The notes beneath the pieces are model-generated. The model was not told the DNA's origin. It did not search any database and was given only the letters and a program-made list of their open reading frames with translations. From the NCBI RefSeq assembly GCF_044872765.1, contig NZ_CP085253.1, positions 1,240,001 to 1,304,000 of the forward strand: 64,000 bases of DNA, in the 5' to 3' direction. A program made the position numbers and the translations under genes. How positions within the stretch are numbered: position 1 is the first letter of the stretch; each line of letters starts with the position of its first letter. Shown here piece after piece: positions 17,134 through 25,895 of the stretch. The stretch comes from Micrococcus sp023147585 (lineage in GTDB: Bacteria > Actinomycetota > Actinomycetes > Actinomycetales > Micrococcaceae).

Positions 17134-18110
17134 GCACCGTGGACCTCACCCGGGGCCATGGACGGCGGCTCGTGCGCACCGGCGCGCGGGTCGCCGTCGG
17201 CGCGGGCACGACGGCGGCCCTCGGCCTGGCCTGGGGCCTCGCCGAGGCCGAGGCCCGGGTGGTGCGGACGCATACGCTCGCGGTCCTGCCCGCGGGGGCG
17301 CGGCCGATGCGCGTGCTGCACCTTTCCGACATCCACCTGCTCCCCCGGCACCGCGCGAAGCTCGCGTGGCTGCGCGGGCTCGTGGACCTGGAGCCGGACC
17401 TCGTGGTGAACACGGGGGACACCATCTCCGCGGCGGCCTCCGTGCCGCTCGTCCTCGACGCGCTGGGCCCGCTGCTGGACATGCCCGGCGTGTTCGTCCC
17501 CGGGTCCAACGACTACTACGCGCCCAAGCCGGCCAATCCGCTGCGCTACCTCCGGGGGCCCTCCCGGATGGAGGCCGGGCGGGCCGAGCTGCCGCACGGC
17601 GAGCTGTTCGGCGCCTTCCGTGCCGCCGGGTGGGCGGACCTGACCAACCGGGGGGCCGTGCTCGAGCTGGGCTCCGAGGGTGGCGTGCCGACGCGCATCG
17701 CGGCCGCCGGCACGGACGACCCGCACCTCGGCCTCGACGCGTGGCCGGGCTTCCCGGAGGAGGCCGCGGCGCCGCCCGGTGCGGCGGCCCGTCCCGACGA
17801 TGGCGTCCTCCGCCTCGGCGTCACCCACGCTCCGTACCGGCGGGTGCTGGATGCCATGACGGCGGACGGTGCCGACCTGCTGCTGGCCGGCCACACGCAC
17901 GGCGGGCAGGTGTGCCTCCCGTGCTTCGGGGCGATCGTGACCAACTGCGACCTGCCCCGCTCCCAGGCATCGGGCGTGTCCACGTGGACCGCGGCGGGGC
18001 GCACCGTGCCCCTCGAGGTGTCCGCCGGGCTCGGCTCGGCGCCGTCGGCACCCGTGCGGTTCGCGTGCCGGCCCGAGGCGGTCGTGCTGGACCTCGTGCC
18101 CCGGGTCTGA
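17130..18110 (+). CDS. Metallophosphoesterase, membrane-anchored
   Basis: 326-residue calcineurin-like phosphoesterase with an N-terminal hydrophobic segment (residues ~14-34). Metal-site motifs are HLSDIHLLP, NTGDT, PGSND (in place of the usual GNHD) and AGHTHGGQV. Translationally coupled to the upstream class A PBP, a pairing common in actinobacteria that suggests a role in envelope or lipid-linked phosphate turnover. The substrate is not identifiable. Confidence 0.87.
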   Translation: MSTVDLTRGHGRRLVRTGARVAVGAGTTAALGLAWGLAEAEARVVRTHTLAVLPAGARPMRVLHLSDIHLLPRHRAKLAWLRGLVDLEPDLVVNTGDTISAAASVPLVLDALGPLLDMPGVFVPGSNDYYAPKPANPLRYLRGPSRMEAGRAELPHGELFGAFRAAGWADLTNRGAVLELGSEGGVPTRIAAAGTDDPHLGLDAWPGFPEEAAAPPGAAARPDDGVLRLGVTHAPYRRVLDAMTADGADLLLAGHTHGGQVCLPCFGAIVTNCDLPRSQASGVSTWTAAGRTVPLEVSAGLGSAPSAPVRFACRPEAVVLDLVPRV

Positions 18111-18173
18111 GCGGGACCCTCCGAACCGCACCTGCCTGGGGCGATCCCGCCCTGTGAGGTCCGCCGCCGCCGG

Positions 18174-18179
18174 TAGAGT
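18174..18179 (+). promoter_or_regulatory. Leaderless -10 of the ABC exporter operon
   Basis: TAGAGT (18174-18179) ends six bases before GTG 18186, placing the TSS at the start codon. Confidence 0.55.
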
Positions 18180-18185
18180 GCGCGT

Positions 18186-20171
18186 GTGACCCGCACCTCC
18201 TCCGAGCCCCTCCCCCTGCGCGACGCCCTGCACGGGGTCGCCCCGTACCTGGAGGGCGTGCGCGGCCGCTGGGTGGGCGGGCTCCTCGCCGCCCTCGCCG
18301 CGGGGCTCGTGGCGCTGGCCATCCCCCAGGTGATCCGCGTGCTCGTGAACACCGTGTTCGCGCACTCGGCCCCCGGCGTCCCGGGTCCGGCGGACCCCGC
18401 TGCCGGGGTGTGGTGGGCGGCGCTCGCCCTGGGCGCCCTGGGCCTGGCCGAGGCGTTCTTCATCTGGCTGCGCCGCTTCTTCATCCTGCCGCCCGCCGCG
18501 GACGTGGAGAACCGGGCGCGGATCAGCATCTACCGGCGGCTGCAGCGCCTGCCCGCGAGCTTCCACGACGCGTGGCCCTCCGGCCAGCTGCTCTCGCGCG
18601 CCCAGGCGGACCTCTCCCTGCTGCGCCGCTGGATCGCGTTCGGGTCCGTGATGCTCGTGGTGGAGAGCGTGACCATCGTGGTGGGCCTCGTGCTGCTCTT
18701 CACCATGTCCTGGCAGCTGGCCCTGCTCTACCTCGTGGCCGCCGTGCCGATCATGATCCGCTCGTTCCGCTTCCGCAACGACTTCCGCGCCGCCTCCCGC
18801 CTCTCCCAGGACCAGGCGGGCGACCTCGCCACCACGGTGGAGGAGTCCGTGCACGGCATCCGCGTGCTCAAGGCGTTCGGCCGCGGACCCGACGCGCTCG
18901 AGGGCTTCCGCGGGGAGGCGGAGACCCTGCAGGGCACCGAGGTGCACAAGGCCGCGGTGCTCGCCCAGTTCACGGGCCTCGTGGTCGCGCTCCCCGAGGT
19001 GGTGCTCGGCGTCGCGCTGGCCCTGGGCGTCTACCTCGTGGCCGTCGGCGACCTCACGGTCGGCGCCCTGGCCGCGTACTTCGCCACCACGGCCGTGCTC
19101 TCCCGGCCCGTCGAGGGCATCGGCCAGCTCATGGGCATGACCCTGGCCGCCAAGACGGGCATCGACCGGCACCTCGAGGTCATGCGCACCCCCGTCGTCA
19201 TCGCCTCGCCGACCGGCACCGACGCCGCCGAGGAGCAGGCCACCTCGCGCGCCGTCGCCTCCTCGGAGGCCACCTCGGCCGTGGTGCTGGACGGGCTGCC
19301 GCCGTCGTCGGGCCGCCTCGCGTTCCGGCACGCGCGCTTCGCCTACCCGGACACGCCCGCGGACGCCGCGCCCCTGCTGGCCGACGTCGACCTCGAGCTC
19401 GTGCCCGGGGAGACGATGGCGCTCGTGGGCGTGACCGGCTCCGGCAAGTCCACCCTCGTGCAGCTCGTGCCGCGCCTGCAGGACGTCACGGGTGGCGCCG
19501 TCGAGGTGGACGGGCTCGACGTGCGGGAGTATCCCCTCGAGGAGCTGCGGCGCCGCGTGTCCATCGCGTTCGAGGACGCCACCCTCTTCTCCGACACGAT
19601 CCGGGCGAACGTGCTGCTCGGCGCGCCCGCGGAGGCGATCGCCGACGGCCTGGACTCCCCCGCCGCCGAGGAGCTGCTGGAGACCGCGCTGGACACCGCG
19701 CAGGCCGGGTTCGCCAAGGGCCTGCCCGAGGGCGTGGACTCAGAGATCGGCGAGGAGGGGCTCAGCCTCTCGGGCGGCCAGCGCCAGCGCATCGCGCTGG
19801 CCCGCGCGATCGCAGCGCGGCCGGCCATCCTCGTGCTCGACGACCCGCTCTCCGCGCTCGACGTGCGCACCGAGGAGGCGGTCACCGCCCGGCTGCGGCA
19901 GGTGCTCGCCGGGACCACGACCCTGATCGTGGCGCACCGGCCCTCCACGGTCGCCCTCGCCGACCGCGTGGCGGTGCTGGAGGGCGGGGTTATCGTCGAC
20001 GTCGGCACGCACGCCGAGCTGCTCGCCCGCTCCGCCGCGTACCGCGACATCATCACCACGGGCGCGCAGGCCGACCGCACCCTCGAGCGGTTCGCCGACG
20101 CCGGCGACGCCGCGTCCCATGCCGATGCCGCCGGTTCCCACGCCGCCCCGACCACGGAGGACGCCCGATGA
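18186..20171 (+). CDS. ABC exporter subunit A (fused membrane and ATPase domains, degenerate site)
   Basis: 661-residue half transporter. A six-helix exporter-type membrane domain (residues ~25-320) is followed by the ATPase. Walker A is GVTGSGKST and the signature is LSGGQ. Walker B reads ILVLDDPLSALD, with Asp where the catalytic Glu normally is; the H-loop is VAHRPST. The stop overlaps the ATG of the next subunit. Together they look like a heterodimeric exporter with one impaired ATP site. A 30-residue Ala/His/Asp tail is low complexity. Substrate unknown (multidrug or lipid possible). Confidence 0.88.
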   Translation: MTRTSSEPLPLRDALHGVAPYLEGVRGRWVGGLLAALAAGLVALAIPQVIRVLVNTVFAHSAPGVPGPADPAAGVWWAALALGALGLAEAFFIWLRRFFILPPAADVENRARISIYRRLQRLPASFHDAWPSGQLLSRAQADLSLLRRWIAFGSVMLVVESVTIVVGLVLLFTMSWQLALLYLVAAVPIMIRSFRFRNDFRAASRLSQDQAGDLATTVEESVHGIRVLKAFGRGPDALEGFRGEAETLQGTEVHKAAVLAQFTGLVVALPEVVLGVALALGVYLVAVGDLTVGALAAYFATTAVLSRPVEGIGQLMGMTLAAKTGIDRHLEVMRTPVVIASPTGTDAAEEQATSRAVASSEATSAVVLDGLPPSSGRLAFRHARFAYPDTPADAAPLLADVDLELVPGETMALVGVTGSGKSTLVQLVPRLQDVTGGAVEVDGLDVREYPLEELRRRVSIAFEDATLFSDTIRANVLLGAPAEAIADGLDSPAAEELLETALDTAQAGFAKGLPEGVDSEIGEEGLSLSGGQRQRIALARAIAARPAILVLDDPLSALDVRTEEAVTARLRQVLAGTTTLIVAHRPSTVALADRVAVLEGGVIVDVGTHAELLARSAAYRDIITTGAQADRTLERFADAGDAASHADAAGSHAAPTTEDAR

Positions 20172-22138
20172 ACCCGCAGGATCCCCGAGCGCAGGCGCCC
20201 GGCACGGCACCGGATCGCCCGGCCGACCGCGGCGTGACGGGCCCCGACACCTCGACGCTCACCGTGGTGGACCCGGCGCAGGCGGCCTCCCTGCGCGTCG
20301 TCGGGGTGGGCGGGGAGGAGTCCCTCGAGTACACGCCCGAGGAGCGTCGGCACGTCCGCCGCCGCTCGTGGGCGCTGCTGCGCCAGCTCGCGGCGCCCGT
20401 GCGGGGCACGCTCCTGCTCACCGCCCTGCTCGTGCTCGTCTCCAACGCGGCGCGGGCGGCCGTGCCGCTGATCATCGCGTGGGCCATCGACCGGGGCCTG
20501 CCCCAGGTGGTCGAGGCCGTGCGCACGGGCGCGGACCCGTGGCCCGTCGTCGTCCTGGTGGGCGGGGTGTACGCCCTGACGGGCCTGACCGCGGGCGTCC
20601 TGCTGGGCGTCTACCAGTGGCTCACGGCCAAGGCGAGCCAACGCATGCTGCTGGCGCTGCGCGTGCGGGTGTTCCAGCACACGCAGCGTCTCTCGCTCGG
20701 CTTCCACGAGACCTACACCTCCGGCCGTGTGATCTCGCGGCAGACCTCGGACCTCGAGGCGCTCCGGGAGCTGCTGGACCAGGGCGTGTCCTCGCTCGTC
20801 TCGGGCGTGCTGTTCATGGTGTTCACGTCCGCGTCGATCGTGCTGCTGGACGCGCCGTCGTTCCTGGTCCTGCTGATCGCGTTCGTGCCCGTGGCGATCG
20901 CGGTGCGCTGGTACCAGGTGCGCTCCGAGGAGGCCTATCGCCGCTCCCGCGTGTCCTCCGCGCGGTCCATCGTGCACTTCGTGGAGACCATGACGGGCAT
21001 CCGGGCTGTGCAGGCGTTCCGCCGCGAGCGGGCCAACGACGCGAAGTACACCCGACTGGCCACCGCCTACCGGGACGACATGGTGGAGACGCTGAACCTC
21101 TTCGGCGTGCTGCAGCCCGTGCTCGTGGTGACCGGCAACCTCACGGTGGTGGCGCTGCTGGTGTTCGGCGGCCTCCGCGTGCTGGCCGGCGACCTCGAGG
21201 TGGGCGTGCTCGTGGCGCTGCTGCTCGCCGGGCGCCGCGTGTTCCAGCCCATGGAGATGGTGGCCATGTTCTACTCCTCGTTCCAGTCCGCGGGCGCCGC
21301 GCTGGAGAAGGTCTCGGGCCTGCTCGAGGAGGAGCCCGCCGTCGTCGAGGCCGCCCAGCCGGCGCTGCTGCCGGGGGCGACGCGCCCCGGCGAGGGCGTG
21401 GCCTCCGGGCGCATCGAGTTCCGCGACGCCGTGTTCGGCTACGGGCCGGAGAAGGTGATCCTGCCCGAGTTCGACCTGACGATCCCGGCCGGGCAGACCG
21501 TGGCCGTGGTGGGGCAGACCGGCGCGGGCAAGTCCACCCTGGTGAAGCTGATCGCGCGGTTCTACGACCTGACGTCCGGCTCGCTCACCCTGGACGGCGT
21601 GGAGCTGAAGGACCTGGCGAGCCGGGACCTGCGGCGCAACGTGGTGATGGTGACGCAGGAGGCGTTCCTGTTCTCCGGGTCCGTGGCGGAGAACATCGCG
21701 CTGGGCCGGCCGGGGGCGTCCGAGGCGGAGATCCAGGCGGCGGCGCGGGCCGTGGGCGCGCACGAGTTCATCCTCGCGCTGCCCGAGGGGTACGACACCG
21801 ACGTGTCCAAGCGCGGGGGGCGGCTGAGCGCAGGGCAGCGGCAGCTGGTGTCCTTCGCGCGGGCGTTCCTCGCGGACCCGGCCGTGCTGATCCTCGACGA
21901 GGCGACGTCCTCGCTGGACCTGCCGAGCGAGCGCCTCGTGCAGGACGGCCTCGAGCGGCTGCTGGGCAACCGCACGGCGCTGATCATCGCGCATCGGCTG
22001 AGCACCGTGGAGATCGCCGACCGCGTGCTCGTGGTGCACGACGGCCGCATCGTCGAGGACGGCAGCCCGGCGGAGCTCGTGGCGCAGGGCGGCCGGTTCG
22101 CGGCACTCCACGGGGCGTGGGAGGACTCGCTCACCTGA
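20168..22138 (+). CDS. ABC exporter subunit B (fused membrane and ATPase domains, canonical Glu)
   Basis: 656-residue partner of the preceding subunit, started by ATGA overlap. It has an N-terminal cytoplasmic extension of about 65 residues and a six-helix membrane domain. The ATPase has Walker A GQTGAGKST, signature RLSAGQRQ (Gly to Ala at the third position of LSGGQ), Walker B VLILDEATSSLD with the catalytic Glu, and H-loop IAHRLST. The altered signature would face subunit A's Glu-to-Asp Walker B, so both changes fall in the same composite ATP site. A long palindrome follows 27 bases after the stop. Confidence 0.88.
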   Translation: MNPQDPRAQAPGTAPDRPADRGVTGPDTSTLTVVDPAQAASLRVVGVGGEESLEYTPEERRHVRRRSWALLRQLAAPVRGTLLLTALLVLVSNAARAAVPLIIAWAIDRGLPQVVEAVRTGADPWPVVVLVGGVYALTGLTAGVLLGVYQWLTAKASQRMLLALRVRVFQHTQRLSLGFHETYTSGRVISRQTSDLEALRELLDQGVSSLVSGVLFMVFTSASIVLLDAPSFLVLLIAFVPVAIAVRWYQVRSEEAYRRSRVSSARSIVHFVETMTGIRAVQAFRRERANDAKYTRLATAYRDDMVETLNLFGVLQPVLVVTGNLTVVALLVFGGLRVLAGDLEVGVLVALLLAGRRVFQPMEMVAMFYSSFQSAGAALEKVSGLLEEEPAVVEAAQPALLPGATRPGEGVASGRIEFRDAVFGYGPEKVILPEFDLTIPAGQTVAVVGQTGAGKSTLVKLIARFYDLTSGSLTLDGVELKDLASRDLRRNVVMVTQEAFLFSGSVAENIALGRPGASEAEIQAAARAVGAHEFILALPEGYDTDVSKRGGRLSAGQRQLVSFARAFLADPAVLILDEATSSLDLPSERLVQDGLERLLGNRTALIIAHRLSTVEIADRVLVVHDGRIVEDGSPAELVAQGGRFAALHGAWEDSLT

Positions 22139-22165
22139 CCGATCCTCTCCCCTCCGGAGGCGGAC

Positions 22166-22237
22166 ACTTTCGCTAGGGACATCGTCGTCTCCATCCCAGC
22201 ATTCTGGGATGGAGACGACGATGTCCCTAGCGAAAGT
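22166..22237. terminator. 34-bp perfect palindromic hairpin, copy 1
   Basis: The arm at 22166-22199 is perfectly complementary to 22204-22237 around a four-base loop. It lies between the convergent ABC operon and DUF559 gene and its last base is the first base of the latter's stop. Positions 22168-22198 are identical to 23145-23175 in the second hairpin. Likely a bidirectional terminator, but the sequence identity shows it is also a repeated element. Confidence 0.75.
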
Positions 22238-22905
22238 CAGGAGCGGTGGCGGCGGACCCACTCGATCGCCCGTGCGAAGCCGGTCAGCCGGTCGTCGGCG
22301 GTGAGGCGCAGCGAGCGCCACCCGTGGTCCTGGAGCCATCCGTCGCGCCGCGCGTCGCGTGCCTGCTGCTCGCGAGACCGATGGTGCTCGCCGTCGTACT
22401 GGAGTGCCAGCCGCCACGCCCGATAGCCGAGGTCGACGATGGGGGCGAACCGATCCTGCGGATCACCGGGCACCTGAAGCTCCGGCTCCGGCAGCCCAGC
22501 CTCGATCAGTGCGAGGCGGAGCTCGGTTTCCGGTGGAGGGTCGGCCCCGACCCGAACCAGGTGCAGAGCCTCCCGCGCCAGGCGCACTCCCTTGAACCGG
22601 CCCGTCCGGCGGAGGGCCTCTCGGAGTCGCTCGGGAGTCGTGACGGGGTCACTGCGCTGGCCGTCCGCCCACGGCCGGTTCACCCGCGCGTCTCCGGCGA
22701 TCACGAGGGGGTCCCGGGGCCCGCGCGGCCTCAGCGCTGCCAGGTCGAGCCATGCCCGCTCCACCGAGGTGGTGCGGATGCCGTGGATCTCCACGACGTC
22801 GTCGGCCGCCTCCTCCGGAGGCCACGGCACGGGGTCCTCATCGTGCCCGAGCGCTCGCCAGTCCTCGACGGCGGCACCCGTGGCGCGGTGCACACCGTGC
22901 GTCAC
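22237..22905 (-). CDS. DUF559 / Vsr-like endonuclease-domain protein, possibly degenerate
   Basis: 222 codons from GTG 22905. The C-terminus is a PD-(D/E)xK-like DUF559 domain (LALQYDGEHHRSREQQARDA, then RDGWLQDHGWRSLRL), found in proteins annotated as AbiEi-like or endonuclease-domain proteins. Two features suggest decay. Family-like sequence (FRLTDLTAAGFSAERARRAD) continues upstream of the only usable start, with no in-frame ATG, GTG or TTG before the second palindrome. The middle also appears shortened between HRATGAAVEDW and DDVVEIHGIRTTSVERAW. It is flanked on both sides by near-identical palindromes. Function, if any, is unknown. Confidence 0.6.
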   Translation of the reverse strand: MTHGVHRATGAAVEDWRALGHDEDPVPWPPEEAADDVVEIHGIRTTSVERAWLDLAALRPRGPRDPLVIAGDARVNRPWADGQRSDPVTTPERLREALRRTGRFKGVRLAREALHLVRVGADPPPETELRLALIEAGLPEPELQVPGDPQDRFAPIVDLGYRAWRLALQYDGEHHRSREQQARDARRDGWLQDHGWRSLRLTADDRLTGFARAIEWVRRHRS

Positions 22906-23144
22906 CGACCGGAGGTCCGCGCGGCGTGCTCGCTCGGCGCTGAACCCCGCGGCGGTCAGGTCCGTGAGCCGGAACGTGGAATGCGCAAGCGGGGAGGGGC
23001 GCGGGCTCGACGGGTGCCATGCCCCGCATGCTGGCCGCGCCCACGTCTCCCCCGCGCGCCGGCGCCGCGATCCGTGGACGACGCGCCCGACGACCGCCCC
23101 TGTGCAGGAGCGGCGGGCCGCGGCCGTCAGCCCCCCTTCCTTGT
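22906..23144 (-). other. Open frame upstream of the DUF559 gene without a start codon
   Basis: The gap between the DUF559 start and the next gene exceeds 300 bases. The DUF559 frame stays open from 22905 back to the hairpin at 23145 but has no ATG, GTG or TTG. Its last 25 codons resemble the N-terminus of the family; the rest is Arg/Pro-rich. No promoter was recognised. Confidence 0.5.
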
Positions 23145-23212
23145 TTTCGCTAGGGACATCGTCGTCTCCATCCCACGAAGTTGGGACGGAGACGACGATG
23201 TCCCTGGCGAAA
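23145..23212. terminator. 31-bp palindromic hairpin, copy 2
   Basis: 23145-23175 pairs with 23182-23212 with one A-C mismatch and one G-U wobble around a six-base loop. It lies 20 bases after the purD-purC stop (minus strand). The 31-base left arm is identical to that of copy 1 at 22168-22198, while the right arm differs at the mismatch positions. Confidence 0.72.
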
Positions 23213-23232
23213 GTGCCGGGGGGTGGGACGGG

Positions 23233-25512
23233 TCAGGGGGTGAAGGTCCGGCCCGTCAGCTTCTCGTACGCCTCCACGTAGCGCGCGCGGGTCTTGGCCA
23301 CGACGTCGGCCGGCAGCGCCGGCGGCTCCCCGCCCGAGGCACGGTCCCACCCGGATGCCTCGCTCGTCAGCCAGTCGCGCACGAACTGCTTGTCGAAGCT
23401 GGCCGGCGCGCGCCCGGGCTCGACGTCGTCGGCGTCCCAGAAGCGGGAGGAGTCCGGGGTCAGCACCTCGTCGCCCAGCACGATCTGCCCGGTCGTCGGG
23501 TCCACGCCGAACTCCACCTTCGTGTCCGCAAGGATGATCCCGGCCTCCCGCGCGATCGCCTCGGCCCGCGTGTAGAGGTCGAGCGTGAGGTGGCGCAGCC
23601 GCGCCGCGGCCTCGTCGCCCACCCGCTCCGCCATCTGCTCGAACGTGATGTTCTCGTCGTGCTCGCCCACCTCGGCCTTCGCGGAGGGCGTGAAGATCGC
23701 GGGGTCCAGCCGCGAGCCGTCCACGAGCCCGGACGGCAGCGGCAGTCCCGTCACGGCCCCGGACTCGCGGTACTCGGCCAGGCCCGAGCCGGTGAGGTAG
23801 CCGCGCGCGATGCACTCCACGGGGAACATGTCCAGCCGCTTGACCACCATGGCCCGGCCGGCCACGGCCTCGGGGACGTCCGTGCTGACCACGTGGTGCT
23901 CGAACGGCGACGCCGCCGCGCCGTTGCAGCCCTCCGCGAGCCTCTCGAACCACCACAGCGTCAGCTGCGTGAGGATCGCGCCCTTGTCGGGGATCGGCGG
24001 CGCCAGCACGTGGTCGTACGCGCTGATGCGGTCCGAGGCCACCACCAGGAGCGTCTCACTGCGTCCCGGCTCGGCGTCGGCCGGCTCGTAGAGGTCACGC
24101 ACCTTGCCGGAGTACACGTGGCGCCAGCCCTCCAGCTCGAGGGCCTCGGCGCCGTCGAAGCCGCGGCGCGCCCCCGCGCCCACGACGTCGTCGCCCACCG
24201 CCGCGCGCTCGTCACCCGCCGCCGTGCGATCCGCGCCGGCACCCGGCACCGCGATCTCGCCGCGCTCGGCCTTCTCGGCGATGTCGGTGCGCCACTGGGC
24301 GCCCTCGAAGCGGATCCGCTCCACGCCCTCGTACGCCCGCTCGCGAGCCTCCACGAGGTCCGCCCCACGCCCGACGACGGCCAGCACGCGCCCGCCGTTC
24401 GTCACCACGCCGGCCTCGGTCGCGGCCGTCCCGGCGTGCATCACGTCCACGCCGTCGAGCCCGAGCGCATCCTCGATCCCCACGATCACGTCCCCCTTCG
24501 AGGAGCTCGCGGGGTACCCGGCCGAGGCCATGACCACGTCGACCACGGTGTCCGCGCTCCAGGCCAGCTCGCGGTCCGCGCCGAGGCGACCCGCGGCGGC
24601 GTCGGCCAGCAGCCCGCCCAGCGGGGTCTCGAGACGGGCGAGCACGGCCTGCGTCTCCGGATCGCCGAAGCGCACGTTGAACTCGATGACCTGCACGCCC
24701 TTCGCGGTGACGGCCAGGCCGCAGAACAGCACCCCCGTGAAGGGGGTCCCGCGGCGGGCCATCTCGGCCAGGACCGGGCGGGCCACGCGGTCCATGACCT
24801 CGTCCACGAATCGCTCGGGCAGCCACGGCAGCGGCGTGTAGGCGCCCATGCCGCCGGTGTTCGGGCCGGCGTCGCCGTTGTCGATGCGCTTGAAGTCCTG
24901 CGCGGGGCTCAGCGGCACCGCGTCCTCGCCGTCGCACACCACGAAGAGGGAGACCTCGGGGCCGTCGAGGTACTCCTCGATCACCACGGTGCCGCCCGCG
25001 GCGAAGCACGCCTCGGCGTGGGCCAGGGCCTCGGCGCGGTCCTCGGTGACCACCACGCCCTTGCCGGCGGCCAGGCCGTCGTCCTTCACCACATGCGGAG
25101 CGCCGAACGCGTCCAGCGCGGCCTCGGCCTCGGCGGCGGTGGTGCACACGCGGGCCCCGGCGGTCGGCACGGACGCGGCGGCCATGACCTCCTTGGCGAA
25201 CGCCTTGGACGCCTCGAGCTGGGCGGCGGCCTTCGAGGGGCCGAAGACGGCGACGCCGGCCTCGCGCAGCGCGTCGGAGACGCCGGCCGCGAGCGGGGCC
25301 TCTGGGCCGACGATCACGAGGTCCGCGTCCAGCTCGCGGGCGAGCGCGACGACGGCGGCGCCGTCCGTCGGATCCACCGCGTGGAGCGTGGCGGCATCGG
25401 TCATCCCGGCGTTGCCGGGGGCCACATGGAGGGCGCTGACCTGGGGGTCACGGGAGAGGGCGCGGAGCAGCGCGTGTTCGCGGCCGCCGTTGCCGAGCAC
25501 GAGGATCTTCAC
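23233..25512 (-). CDS. purD-purC: Fused GAR synthetase (PurD) - SAICAR synthetase (PurC)
   Basis: 759-residue single frame joining two purine enzymes. Residues ~1-425 are phosphoribosylamine-glycine ligase: KILVLGNGGREHALL, an ATP-grasp core with DGLAAGKGVVV, and EFNVRFGDPETQ. A polar linker (~425-458) leads to residues ~460-759, a complete SAICAR synthetase: VYSGKVRDLY, ECIARGYLTGSG, LADTKVEFG and DEVLTPDSSRFW. The two activities are steps 2 and 8 of IMP synthesis, so they are not consecutive. The start is GTG 25512, placed by the TAGGCT hexamer seven bases upstream. Other actinobacteria usually carry these as separate genes; a missed stop codon is the only mundane alternative, and none is present in the frame. 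Confidence 0.93.
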   Translation of the reverse strand: MKILVLGNGGREHALLRALSRDPQVSALHVAPGNAGMTDAATLHAVDPTDGAAVVALARELDADLVIVGPEAPLAAGVSDALREAGVAVFGPSKAAAQLEASKAFAKEVMAAASVPTAGARVCTTAAEAEAALDAFGAPHVVKDDGLAAGKGVVVTEDRAEALAHAEACFAAGGTVVIEEYLDGPEVSLFVVCDGEDAVPLSPAQDFKRIDNGDAGPNTGGMGAYTPLPWLPERFVDEVMDRVARPVLAEMARRGTPFTGVLFCGLAVTAKGVQVIEFNVRFGDPETQAVLARLETPLGGLLADAAAGRLGADRELAWSADTVVDVVMASAGYPASSSKGDVIVGIEDALGLDGVDVMHAGTAATEAGVVTNGGRVLAVVGRGADLVEARERAYEGVERIRFEGAQWRTDIAEKAERGEIAVPGAGADRTAAGDERAAVGDDVVGAGARRGFDGAEALELEGWRHVYSGKVRDLYEPADAEPGRSETLLVVASDRISAYDHVLAPPIPDKGAILTQLTLWWFERLAEGCNGAAASPFEHHVVSTDVPEAVAGRAMVVKRLDMFPVECIARGYLTGSGLAEYRESGAVTGLPLPSGLVDGSRLDPAIFTPSAKAEVGEHDENITFEQMAERVGDEAAARLRHLTLDLYTRAEAIAREAGIILADTKVEFGVDPTTGQIVLGDEVLTPDSSRFWDADDVEPGRAPASFDKQFVRDWLTSEASGWDRASGGEPPALPADVVAKTRARYVEAYEKLTGRTFTP

Positions 25513-25519
25513 GCGCTCC

Positions 25520-25567
25520 AGCCTACGCGGTGGCGCCTGGCCACCCCGGGCTCGGGCCGCCTACCGT
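25520..25567. promoter_or_regulatory. Divergent leaderless -10 pair (purD-purC / small membrane protein)
   Basis: Minus TAGGCT (25520-25525) and plus TACCGT (25562-25567) each end seven bases from their start codons (25512 and 25575). Confidence 0.58.
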
Positions 25568-25574
25568 GGAGCCC

Positions 25575-25802
25575 ATGACGATGCCCCCCATCCACCACGG
25601 TCGCGCCGACGGACCAGGCCCCGGCCTGCGGACGGCGTGGATCTTCGTGGCCACCCTGTTCACGTGCTCCCTCATCGGCTTCTGGAGCCTCCGCCTGTTC
25701 GGGGTCGGCCGGGGCGAGGTCGGCTGGGGCACGGTCGCGGTGATCCTCGCCGTGGCCACCGTGGCCGCCGCCCTCATCACGCGGTTCGTGCGGAACCGCT
25801 GA
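25575..25802 (+). CDS. Small two-helix membrane protein
   Basis: 75 residues with a hydrophilic N-terminus and two membrane helices (about residues 20-40 and 48-70), ending in RFVRNR. No family recognised. The start at ATG 25575 is supported by the leaderless -10 TACCGT; an upstream GTG (25530) in frame would overlap that promoter. Divergent from purD-purC. Confidence 0.68.
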   Translation: MTMPPIHHGRADGPGPGLRTAWIFVATLFTCSLIGFWSLRLFGVGRGEVGWGTVAVILAVATVAAALITRFVRNR

Positions 25803-25895
25803 GGCACGGCGGCGGCGCATCCGGTGCGCCCGCCCCCGCACCCGCCCGCCGCGCCCGTTCTTCAGCAGGTCCCGGCCCGCCGCGGTGTCCGCCCC

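Noticed and set aside
16992..19331. Very long minus-strand frame across the phosphoesterase and ABC genes
   Set aside because: His/Glu/Gly/Arg-rich antisense shadow; the plus-strand genes have full motif sets and coupled starts.
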